NCBI GenBank assembly: GCA_030847615.1
Contig: JAUMIR010000003.1
Coordinates: forward strand, 283,334,265 to 283,398,264
DNA from: Gambelia wislizenii
Lineage: Eukaryota; Chordata; Lepidosauria; Squamata; Crotaphytidae
Direction of reading: 5' to 3'
Length of the DNA: 64,000 nt
Part shown: positions 1 to 11,300 of the stretch, one piece after another
How the letters are laid out: each line of letters opens with the position of its first letter
Numbering within the stretch: position 1 is the stretch's first letter
Notes under the pieces: model-generated
Seen by the model: the letters and a program-made list of their open reading frames with translations, nothing else
Told to the model about the DNA's origin: nothing
The model's database searches: none
Made by a program: the position numbers and the translations under genes

Positions 1-870
1 AATGAGGTTTTTTACTCTCAAGGTCGTGTTCGTGGTGGCCATTACTACGGCTCGTAGGGTTTCTAAGTTGGGAGCTTTATCAGTTCAAGAAGAGTTGTTC
101 ATTTTTCATAAGGACTCAGTTACTCTTCGTTTGGACCCTTTGTTCATTCCAAAGGTAAACTCGGTCTTTCATAGGTCTCAAGAGTTGGTTCTTCCTTCCT
201 TTTGCCCTAATCCCTCTGCCAAACAGGAACGGAATTAGCATAAGTTAGACATGCACAGAGCACTGAAATTTTATTTAGAATGGACTAGGGAGTTCCAGAA
301 ATCATACTCTTTGTTCGTTTCCTTTTCGCAATCTTCTAAAAAGAAGAAGGTCTCGTCTTCTACAATTGCTCATTGGCTGTGTCAGTGCATTGAGTTGGCA
401 TATGTACGTAGTTCTTTAGCTGTACCGAGTGGTATCCAAGTGCATACCATCCGCAGTGCTGCCACTTCAGCGGTCTTCTCTACGACAGCTTCCATTGGAG
501 AGATTCGCAAGGCAACTACCTGGTCTTTTCCATCGTCGTTTATCCGACACTATCGGATTGATAAGTATCCCTCTGCTGAGGTGGCCTTTGGTCGCCGTGT
601 GTTGCAGCAGGTTGTTCATTAAGCTGTTCTTGGGTGAGGTGCCTGCCCTAGTGTGGACCACTTGTGTAGGTCCCAAGTTTAAGGAGTCCCTCCCTATACT
701 GCCAGAAAACGGAACAACTTTCCTGGAGTTTATGTCTATTTCTGTTTGCTAATAGCCCTGCCTATCTAAGATTGGAGGTGTAGCAAAACCCAAGTTTAAT
801 GATTCCCTCATCACAGCTGCCAAAAAGGAACCTTCACGATAAGTACCAATGTTCCGATTCAGCTACATTT
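1..870 (+). mobile_element. DIRS-type retrotransposon remnant, tyrosine recombinase region
   Basis: Frames 2-238 and 251-622 together resemble the C-terminal part of a DIRS tyrosine recombinase. Recognisable pieces are ARRVSKLGALSVQEEL, SLFVSFSQSS, then HTIRSAATSAVFSTTAS with the catalytic H-x-x-R, and SFIRHYRIDKYPSAEVAFGR with the terminal tyrosine region. A frame change near 240 breaks it. The non-coding tail runs to about 865, where the GTACCAATGTTCC region resembles DIRS 3' ends. The 5' part is outside the window. These elements use a recombinase instead of an integrase and leave no target duplication. Confidence 0.8.
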
Positions 871-904
871 TACAAGCATGATTTTCTGCATCATACATAG
901 GCTT

Positions 905-2620
905 GTTTCCAGGTATTATTATTATCCTCATCCTCCTCTTCCTTCTCCTTATTTCTATCCCACATTTTTCCCAAGCTGAGACTCAAGGCAGATTACACAT
1001 TAGATGGATTTAAAAGATTACAATTCAAAACATGCAAAAAGTCGACATTAAAACCAAATTAAACTATTAGCCACATTACAGTCATACATTTTTTAAAATA
1101 TCTTTAAAAGTTAAACAATACAGTTTAAAACAATACAGCTCTTACAACCCTTTGCTTAAAGAACAAACAAAAATCCTTCAATTCTAAAAGCCTGTCTGAA
1201 TAAGAAAGTCTTTGTCTAATGACAGAAAAACAGCAAGGAGAGGGCCATTCTAGCTTCCCTAGCGAGGGACTTCCAAAGTCTAGGGGCAACCACTGAGGAG
1301 GCCCTTTCTAATGTTTTCACCAACTGTATCTGTGAAGGTGGTGGGGCAGAGAGAAAGACATCTCCAATGGATATCAGGGCCCAGACAGGCTTATATGGGA
1401 AGATTCAATGTGTCATATAGCCTGGACTTGAGTTGTGTGGGGCTTTAAAGAATCAGCACTTTCATGTACAGTAGGGCCCCTGTATCCACTGATTCATTAT
1501 CCACTGGTTCAGTTATCCATGGGACACAAAATAGCACACCTACCATACAGTCTTCCTAGAAAATGTGTCCTCTCTAGCTGTTTTCTAGGTTCTCCAAGGC
1601 AACTTCCGGTATTTTAAACCAGAAGTCCCATTATTTTCAATGGTGTTCACTATTCACGGTTTTCAGTATCCACGCCCCCCCCCCCAGAACCAATCCCCAG
1701 AGGATATGGGGGTCCTACTGTACCCAGTAATAGACTGGCAACCAGTAGAGCTATTGTAGCAGAGGAGTTGTTTGATCCCTGTAACCCTCCCCAGTTAACT
1801 GCACTCGTACCAACCGAATTTTCCATATAGTTTTCAAAGGAAGCCTTACATAAACACATTACAGTAAGGTAAATGGGATGTAACCATGGGCCACTGTGGC
1901 CAGGTCAGGCATCTCCAGGAATGGGTACAGCTGGCATATGGATTTAAGTGTGCAAAAGCACTCTTGGCCACCACAGAAAGCAGGTCATCTAGGTTCAAGG
2001 CTGAGTCCAGGAGTACGCCCAAACTACAAACCTGCATCTTCAGGGGCGGTGTAGTCCCATCCAGCACAGGCTGTATCCCTTTTCCCTGATCTGCCTTTTG
2101 ACTGACCGGAACCACCTCTGTTTTGTCTGGATTGAACTTCTATTTGTTTGCCCTCATCTAGCCCATTACTGATGATACCCTCTGGTTTAGAACAGAAACA
2201 GCTTCCTTGGAGTTAGGTGAAAAGGAGAAGTAGAGATGGGTGTCATCAGCATACTGGTGACACCAAACCCCAGATTTCTGTACGATCTCTCTCAGTGATT
2301 TCATGTAGATGTTGAATAGCCTGGGGGACAGAACAGCACACAGGGTCCCCCAAGACCAGCAGCCAAGGAATCAAACCAGAGTCCTGCAGCACTTCTCCAG
2401 GAATCAACAGAGCCACTGTAAAACTGCCTCCAATTCCCACCCCAGCAAGGTGGCCCAGAAGGATACCATGGGTGATGGAAAGGTGCTGAGAGGTCCAGTA
2501 GAACCAACAGAGACACGCTCTCATTGTCCAATTTCTGGTATAGGTTGTCTGCCAAGGCAACCAAAGCTGTCTCTACCATACTCAGGCCTGAATCCAAATT
2601 CACATGGATCAAGATAAATC
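905..2620 (-). mobile_element. CR1/L3-like LINE fragment, minus strand
   Basis: The minus strand from 2612 reads [17 protein letters not shown] and [16 protein letters not shown], reverse-transcriptase palm sequence of a CR1/L3-like LINE. Towards 905 it continues into the typical 3' portion, including the sector around 1235-1400 that also occurs near 26460-26640. Frames are broken in several places. It is interrupted by the MITE at 1469-1720. Confidence 0.75.
1469..1720. mobile_element. Pogo/Tigger (MER2-like) MITE with TA target duplication
   Basis: 252-bp non-coding element. The left end CAGTAGGGCCCC and the right end GGGGTCCTACTG are inverted copies of each other and both sides are flanked by TA (1467-1468, 1721-1722). 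The internal wording (repeated TATCCAC-type motifs) resembles the mammalian MER2/Tigger non-autonomous family. It sits inside the CR1/L3-like LINE and is therefore younger than that copy. Confidence 0.8.
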
Positions 2621-3375
2621 TGTTTCATCCAGAAATCTCTAATACTATTAATGGCAAAACTGGAAAAAGTTATTGTATTCAGACTTCATTCTTGGTTGTG
2701 TCAACTGATTGTGAGGAGTCTACTTTCTTGAAACCACATTCTTGGCATGCGTTTTAACCAGTTCTTACTGAATGTTATCTGTGAGACACAACCAAATGAA
2801 CAAATGAGCTTATATGACCTCTGTTACTTTACACTACATCATATTGGAGCACAAAATGGGTTGTGTTGCTGCCCATTAAAGATTGCTAATTTCTGGTACT
2901 TAATGGAGTAGTCTTAAGCATGAGTATTTCAAATATAAATGAATATTGTCTAAGCAGATGTAGTATGTGAAGATTGAATTCAGTGGCTTAAACTATGTTT
3001 TAATTTTGGGGAGTTGGACCTTTTATGAACATACAATATTAGCAGAAGTACTATATCATTGGCAGTAGCCAGTAGACTAGCTGTGCAAGAACAGAGGGAG
3101 GTATATTTGTCTTGGAATCAATTCAGCATTCCAAGGCCAAGCCAAACAGGCTGAAACAGAGAAGCTTGGAGACAGACTTTTGACTCTGACTTGATAGAAA
3201 ACATGCATATGCCTCTTCTGGTCAGAATAGTAAATATTGTGCTGGCATAACTAAAAATAAGAGAATAGATACTAAAATAAAAATGGCTAATCCAACACTA
3301 GAAGTAATCCAGATAATATTTTTTGAGGTTAGAGATTTTCATGTAGTCATGTTATTGGTACCCTAATAACATACA
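2621..3375. other. Intergenic, nothing recognised
   Basis: AT-rich sequence without a coding frame of note or a repeat I can name. Confidence 0.5.
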
Positions 3376-3695
3376 TCTAATATATATAATCCTCTTGGGT
3401 ATGTTGCCAATTCCAGTGTGCTGATTGTCCACTTAGGAAACAGACCAACCAATCAAAGTTCTGTTGGGAAGCCAATCAGCACACTGGAAGCGTGAACATG
3501 TGGATGTTTAAGTCCTTTCTAAACATGGCAGCGGCGGGGGGGGGTGAGTAGCATGGGAGGATGTGGCATGGTGTGTGTGCGGGGAGGGCGGCACGAACAT
3601 GGGGAGGGCAGCACTGGGCACAGGGAAGGCAGCGTGTACCGTGTGGGATGTAGCGCATGGGTGGTGGTGGTGTATGTTATACCAGATATAGCTAG
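3376..3695 (+). mobile_element. Non-autonomous Helitron
   Basis: 320 bp. It starts A|TC with TCTAATATATATAATCC, and ends CTAG|T. A hairpin GGTGTA-TGT-TATACC (3669-3683) lies 8 nt before the terminal CTAG. These are the defining Helitron ends (5' TC, 3' hairpin then CTRR, insertion between A and T without target duplication). The interior is GC-rich around 3530-3660. A sister copy lies at 38679-38995 on the minus strand with the same ends. Confidence 0.8.
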
Positions 3696-6049
3696 TAGTA
3701 ACATAATTCAAGTTTTTATAGGTCTATTCTTGGTTCAAATGATCTGTAGCATTTCAACATCTCAGTAGAGCAATATGAGCAACATGATGAAATAATATAA
3801 AGTTTATTTTAAAAAGTTACTTGCTGGATTTGAGCTTGCACATAATATGGTCTCACAAATGCTGTTGGTGTCATAGTCTTTGAGACTAAAGACTTCCTGA
3901 TTCCCCCCGCCCCCCATTGTATCTCAATAATTGGCTGAATTACTGTGCTGCCAAAAAACACCAGTAAACAGTTTTAACAGCTTGGAAGAAAATGCCAGTC
4001 ATAGGACAGAGCTAATTGTTGAAGAGTTATGAAGTCTTATGATGAAAGACATTGGACATAGAAGATTTCACCCATAGCCTAGAAGATGGGTTGACAACTA
4101 ACGGTTGTCCAAATGTTTTTGTTCTCCAACTAATTTCTTCACTGTTGGCTAGGATTGATGGGAGCTGTAGACAACTACTGGAAAACTAAAAGTTGGCTAC
4201 CCAAAGCCTTACAGAGAGGAAGAATTGGGCACTGTTAACGTTGAACAGCAACAAATGACTTAAGGGCTGGAGACAGATTCAAGTGGTTTGGTGAACTCTA
4301 TTCAGTCCCTGCCCACATGGCCTGTGGTGAAGGTTGATGGGAATTGCAGTCCATCAGCAGCTAGAGAACTGTAGGTTCCTCGGCCCAGATGTTGCATATC
4401 CATAATTCTGGCTAAGCTGGATCCCTCCCATCCACCTAATTCACAGTATGATTAAGTGGCTCCCATTATGGGCTTTCACCATTATCTTCTATAAGAGCAG
4501 CAATTTTCTGAGTTAAGGGGTGTTATGAGACTGTAACTTGTGTCCTTGTAAACTATGAGGCTGAGATCAATACCAGTAGCCAAAACATGCTGAACCTTGG
4601 CTTTGTAATAAAATTTTTAGGTTTGCAATAGGAATGATGGCTGAATGGTGTCATACACTCTGGCTTCCATGAGCGGGAAAAATCACAGCATGTTCTAAAC
4701 ACCCAAAACATGGACTGAACTGAGCCCCTGGCCTATGGATGTAGATATCTCATGTTATTTGTCCCCCACCCCCCATTCATCCAGAATAAGTGTTTAAGTT
4801 TGTACAATAATACAAGGTGAGGAAATATAACAATCATAGGAACTAAATTGTCCCTGGGAACCAAGTTACCAGCCTGGATAATATCATGGAAGATATTGTG
4901 AAGAGAGAGGCATGAAACATGGTCCCTGTTATCACTGATGTGTTCCGACAGGGCCATTCCCCCACCCTGCTGTTGTCTCTGATAAATGTCTTAATTTGGC
5001 TGCCTTCTTACAAGACTTAAGTTTTTGTCATGTTCAGCTTGAGAACAATGTGTGCCATTTAATCAATAACACATACCTGAGGATATGTTTGCTCCAGTTC
5101 ACTGCAAAATGGTGTAGGGGGAGGCAAGATCAGGGAGGCAAATTCAAATCTCTGTGATAATCAAGCCATGAAACACAAGCAAATACATGGCTATCATGTC
5201 AGTTAGCCTCAATGAAGTCTTTAACAGCAAGTATCTGTGGGTTATTAGCCAGGGAACATGAGAACCATTTATTGCCACAGGTTATTAAGAAACTTTGCTC
5301 AGGAGGAATGAGATTTCATGTAGGGGGAAATGGACCACAAATGGTGACAAATCTAGTCATGAATAGGGGAACCTTACCTTTACATTTATATTATCAGCAG
5401 GCTGGGTAAAACACAACACACTGTGATTTCCCTTGACACAAACATAAAAACCAGTGCCTATGGAGCACCATTTATCTACCCTAAAGGGCACTATGTTTTT
5501 GGAACATAATTACAGTACTTGACGGAGCTAGGGTTCGTATTTTATGTTACTCCTCTACCTATATATATCATCAAGAGGATTTAGGTTAAGGAGTAGTCTT
5601 AAAACAGAATAAATAAGTAAATGGAGTGATTTAAATTACTGTGAATATGTTTGGCCTCAAAGTGCAGTGAAAGAGTTTTGACAAATGTCACAGAAAATGG
5701 TTCTGTGGGGACTAGAACTGTGGAATTCAGCTTTCTTAAACTGTGGCTCAAAAATGGCAAGAGTAACTTAGAACTGTGGCAAAGTAATACTATTAGGCTC
5801 TTTACTGAGATAGAGTCTATGAACTGTCTCTCAATTTATTCTTCATCAAGGTTCTTGGCCTCCTGGCTTTTCCAAATACACTGATAATTTGTTTTTACTT
5901 CGGGTTATGCACAATAGTTCTATCTCTTCTTACAGTCCAGTATTAAGGCTCTCTTGATGTTATCATGTCTGAATGACTAAAAACACAGCAACACTTGGTT
6001 TAGTTGCAGCTCTTGAGTAAAATTAGGACAGCCAAAGAAGGTTTGGAAT
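3696..6049. other. Intergenic, AT-rich, with degraded MITE traces
   Basis: No gene recognised. Around 4085-4200 and 4310-4390 there are decayed pieces (GGGAGCTGTAGACAACTA and similar) of the widespread hAT-type MITEs also seen near 39200, 42781 and 53320. The rest shows no recognised structure. Confidence 0.5.
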
Positions 6050-8211
6050 GATGACATTTAATATTTTTCCACCACTAAAAGTTTTATTTTTTCTTCTACC
6101 ACAACAATTTGTTATTTTCATATACATTATATTTCATAAAATGTACTGATATGGAAAAGGAAAGCATGGGTTTAGTTCTATTTACATATTTTAATTCAAA
6201 CATTTTTGTAACAACACTGAAAAATAGAAACATAAAAGTTCTTTTTTTATTGTGTTTTCAACCAGTCAGTGATAAACAACTTCATGCCTGTTAAGTTAAA
6301 CTTCCTCTAAAACCTGGGCAGTTGAAATTTCTAACTAAAGTGTGTTTCTCTGTTCAAAAAAATACATAAGTATGTAATTTCTGATACAAAATTCTACACT
6401 ATCTTCAATAAATAAATAATAAATCAATTCTTAAAAGTATGAAATGTAAACTTTTTTGTCCCTCCAACATACAGGATTTTTAAAAAACAATTGCTGAAAA
6501 TAATACAGTGGTCTCCTTGGAAATAATAGTACACAGACACTTTCAAGCACAGTTTACATTTATCACCAGACCTTATCTACCCATCAAGTATAAAGCTATC
6601 CTAATTTCCTAATGGAAATAATAAAGATTTGCTGTGCTAGAGAACACCATCTCCACAGGAAACATGGAAACTGATACCAAAACAACATGCAAAAAACAGT
6701 AAAGCCAACACCTTACAAGAACATTGACATGCTAACAGACCAGTCAACATCTTCCATTCTGAAAGTTGTTACAAAAATACTCATTTATGCATGATCCTTG
6801 GCTAACAAAATGAAGGAATGGAAACACAAAGAGAATGAATGTCCTTGGTACTGAAATGAAGATGCTCCAAAAATTCTGTCATTAACATTGCACCCTTGTT
6901 TAGCACAGTGTGTACTTTTATTATTCAAATGATTTGAAAGGACTTTGCTGAATCAAGCTTTTTTAACTGGGTTGCTCTGTGAGTGAATCCTTACATCTGA
7001 AAAACAGCAATAACTTTTTTTAATTGGGATCACCCACTTTGCAAAAATCTGATCACACCTAATGTTGAAATGGACAAATTTGCAATGATGCATGTTTGTA
7101 GTTAAAAATCATTGATGAGCTACAGTATGCTGCCACCCTGACTTCAAAACTATGGTGCCAAATTTTTATTTAGGCACAGTGCAATGTAATAAATTAATTC
7201 CTTTTGACCGCTTGTCTTGTCTCAGTAGAGCTTTTCCGAGCAGCTGTTTTCCTGTCAGTGCTGGTTCAACGGCCGTGGACGTTCACAATTCAGCAGCAGT
7301 TTAATAATTATGTCTCAGGGATACAGTACAGACACACATCAGGAATTTGTCAAACCTTTTTTTAATGTGATCAACAGTTGTTTACAACACAGCTGTAAAA
7401 ACCAGATGTGTGCATAAAGTTTGGGGAAAAGATGTCCCAATGCAAATGGCAAAGAACCAACACCTGGTCCTGATTACAGTGTTGCCCAGTAAAGGGGGTT
7501 GAACTACTAGGTCCTGGACTAGTAATTAAATCCTTCATCCACACAACACTGCTTTTTCAAGATATTTCTTAAAAGGAAGCCAATCTTCACCTCAGCTCTT
7601 GAAAGCATTCCAGCTACAGGCAATTGTCATTTAAACTTCAAATTGGAATATTCTTTTCTCTTTTTCCTCCCATTTATTTTTTGAAAACAGCTTCAAATAT
7701 TATCACAAACTTCCTAAAAGAACTCCAAATATCTTACATGGCAAGAATGCATTGATGTTCTAAGTATTTTCTATATAAATATATTCACATTATGTTTATA
7801 CAACACTCTGTAGGGCAATAGGCACAACATTTCTAGGAGAAATTTATAGAAGTCAGCAGACATGGAAGCAACACCCTTTTTCAGTTGGCATGTTGCAGCA
7901 ACCAGAGAAAGTGCAGTGTTTTAACCTCTGTGTCAAGAGCACAGACCACAACTCCTGTTACTCTAGAAATCCTGAAGACTACAGCCGAATATCCACATAA
8001 AACAAACTCTTTTTAAAAAGATTACATGCCCCCCCAACATGGAATTCAAATTTCTTCAAGGATTAGCTAGATACAAAGGGTTATGTGGCTTCGATAAACC
8101 TCTTTCTATATGGAGGACATTTTTTCTTCATATAAAAGGACTGAGAATCTCTACAGACAGATTCTGTAAACACCTATTGCAGTCATTTCAGCTGACAGGA
8201 GCACCTCCTTT
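6050..8211 (-). other. Probable 3' UTR of long ITSN1
   Basis: A 2.1-kb AT-rich, repeat-poor stretch directly downstream of the ITSN1 stop, without recognisable transposon sequence, unlike the flanks. On the minus strand AATAAA hexamers occur at 6251-6246 and 6088-6083 and are candidate polyadenylation signals. The extent is inferred; nothing in the sequence alone fixes the cleavage site. Confidence 0.6.
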
Positions 8212-8360
8212 TCAAGGTTCATCAAACAGCTGCAGATCCAGTCGGACAACTATCTCTCCTGTTGGGACTTCATGCAGGAGAAGACACTTTGTAACTGGTC
8301 CCTTTGACCCCTGGTCTTTCTTAATATCTGCTACACGGATTTCTGTTCGGCCCAAAAAGT
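8212..8360 (-). CDS. ITSN1: ITSN1 last coding exon: C2 end and stop codon
   Basis: Two bases complete Asp, then [17 protein letters not shown] leads to [20 protein letters not shown] and DEP, followed by TGA at 8214-8212. FLGR plus [13 protein letters not shown] closes the C2 sandwich. The acceptor is TGTGTGTTTCAG. The protein ends at the same residue as vertebrate ITSN1-L as I remember it, so the stop is genuine. Confidence 0.96.
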
Positions 8361-11300
8361 CTGAAACACACAAAACACATGACATGATTAGAAATGACAG
8401 GCTTCCCCAATAAAGATCCATCTCTGGCAAGACAGCAATTCAGAAAACAGCATGAGCATTCAGATCAAACTGAAAACAGAAGCAGGAAATCATCTCTATT
8501 TCACTAGAGTTCCCTAGCACAGCAGTTCCATACTTCCAACGTTAGGATGGAAATTAGTTTCTCACAAAACAGAGAACTGAGGACAGGATCCCAAGAACCC
8601 TGTGCAAACATGCAGCATTTTCTCTTCTAGCTGCAGCTCCTGGTGCCACCTCAGTGCTGCTTTGAAAGATCCCTTCATCTTCAGTGTTTTACAGCATGTG
8701 TTAGAGACTGTAGTGAGAATGAGATAATTGAAAACACCCAGTACATCCCACTGAGTCTTGGCCTCTGTATCCAAAGTCAAGCCAAATATCAACACCTGTC
8801 AAGAGAACATATGGCCACTGGCAATATGCTTACAGGAGTTGTGTATGTATGTGCCTTCAAATCACCTATCAATTTATGGCAACCCCATGAATTTCATAGG
8901 GTTTTCCTAAGCAAGGAATTCTCAGCGGTGGTTTTGCTGTTCCTTCCTCTGGAAGATAGGCTACAGCACCTGGCATTCATTGGTGATCTCCCATCCATGT
9001 ACTAACCAGAGCTGACCCTGCTTAGCTTCCAAGATCAAATGGGATCTGGTGCCTTTAGATGAGTTACCCAAAGGAAAAAAGACTAAGTGAATATATGCTC
9101 CATGCACTCATCTGCACACACAGAAAGGCATAGCCCAAAAGTAGTAAGAGCCACTACCTACCATCAGGGGAGAACTGATCCCTCTCAAACACTGTTATGC
9201 AGAGCACATCCTGTTCTAAATCTTTGATAAAGAACTGGCAGTTAGAATTCCACTTGGGGTTGAGAGTGTCCTGTATAGTCTTGGTAATATGACACTGAGA
9301 GCCCATTGTCACTTCACAATACGGATTACTTTTCCCTAAATGGAGAAGGCAGACAGAAACAGAGCCATGATCAAATATTTGCATGCATGGATTTGCTAAC
9401 TTGTTTCTAGGCCTTTCACAAGAGTTTTGGATGAGCTTGTTGTATGTATCCCACCATTTGATTAATAACATTTTAAAAAAAATCACTTTATCAGATATCC
9501 CTAGAAGGTGCTATTCTTTTTGGCACATTCTTAACAAAAGAGAAAGGAAGCAAAGTTCTTACCATGGGATCTGCAGGGCTTCAGTTCAATACCTTCAACA
9601 ATGTTCACCATTAACCTTCCAATGCCTGTTGCCCTCTGGGACCGGACTGTGGCAAGAACAGGCAAGATTCATTAAAATATTCTTCAGATACTTTGGGGAA
9701 AAGTTATAAATACTGTACCCCCACTGCGGTACCTAAATAGGCCTTTTCCCTCTTCTTCTTCTCTGTTTCTATGTAAAGTTCAGAAGCAGCTTTGATTTTC
9801 TGAACCCAAGCCGTCCTTGAGAAAGAGAAGGGGGAAAATAAAGTTAAATGTTGCTATAAAATTTATGCAAAAGTGATTAAATGGAGGCTGGGAATATCTG
9901 GCTGAAGACATTGATTTGCTCAGTGTTTTAGGGCTAGTTCTTACACCCAAATTGGATCAGATGAGAGAGATCTGTAAACAGGATCGTCTTTGTTTTTTGG
10001 GATAGTGTGGCTGGTAGAGGGAACATTTAAACCTTCTGCACTATTTCCCATTAAAATTGTCCCATGCCCCCCAAACTGTTATTTGTCCTTTAGGCAAAAA
10101 GAGAAGCCATACTGTTTCTGTAAAGATAAAAATGGTGGAAAATATAAAAGAAATCTTCAACAGTGGATACTAGGGAAATCTCATTACCAAAAAAAGTCCA
10201 GTAAGGGTGTATGTGTGCATACAAACACAAGAGCTTTCAAATGTTCTAGTTATAATCTGTGCTAATTCAGCAATATTTTACCTTTCATTTATACTTTCTG
10301 CACGAAGTGTGTACACTCGATCAATATGAGAGATGTGGAAGATGGGCTCATCTCCAGAAGGATCTGTAGGTAGTTTTACCAAGACCTCATTTAGAAATAT
10401 GGGCTGCAGAAATATTAGGCAATATTAGTTTAGGTCAGCTCTGAATGAATGCTTTATAACAAGTATCAGGCTCAGCATACAATAACTGGAATGTTTCTAG
10501 GTAGATAATATTTTACAATGTTCACAATTTCTTTTGCTGTATATTAGAATTAAATAAACAAATATATATCCCCAAGAATGAAAGTATGACACACCAGCAA
10601 ATATGCCCATTTCACACTGTGAGGGTGAATACAGAACACTGAGGTGCCAACTATGTAAACCAAATGGTTCACAAGCTGCCATTGCAAAATTTCAGTAGAT
10701 AAAATAATGGTAGGAGCACCTTAAAAGTCTAACAAGGAAAAAAGATGATTGACAAGAGCTCACTATTATCCCAACTGCAGAGCCAAGATGATTTGTTTTA
10801 GGATTCCCCTAAGCTTATGTGCTTTCAAGTTGCTCAGAGCAAGAGTCACAAGAAAGACAGATGGTCTAGGAGGGACTATTAACTCTCATATTCACTTTGA
10901 ATAAAACATCTGAAGCACTGATTCATACTAAACTTTTTTTTATAGTTACCATAGTAAGCAATGCCTCCAAGGGCCTAAATACCCTAAAGGCACCAAAACC
11001 CATCTGATCTTGGAAGCTAAGCAGGGCCAGCTCTGGATAGTACTTGGATGGGAGACTGCCAATGAAAACCCGGTGCTGTAGGCTATATTTCAGAGGAAGG
11101 AACTGGCAAAACATGTCCGAGTATTCCTTGCCTTAAAAAAACCCTATGAAATTCATGGGTCACCATAAGTTGAAAGGCAACTTGAAGGCACAGACACACA
11201 CCCAAGCAGTGCCTCCTCACAGGGGCAGGAGTTGGATGTCATTAATCCACAAGCCAGGACAAATATGATATTTCTAAATAATGCTGAATATTATTTTTAG

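Noticed and set aside
5555..5600. Third Helitron 5' end (CTATATATATCATCAAGAGG)
   Set aside because: It lacks the TTGGGTATGTTG continuation and no CTRR end with hairpin was found nearby.
9000..9060. 5S rRNA gene
   Set aside because: Only the distal half of 5S is present and it continues into a SINE tail; the same fusion recurs at 10.98-11.2 kb.
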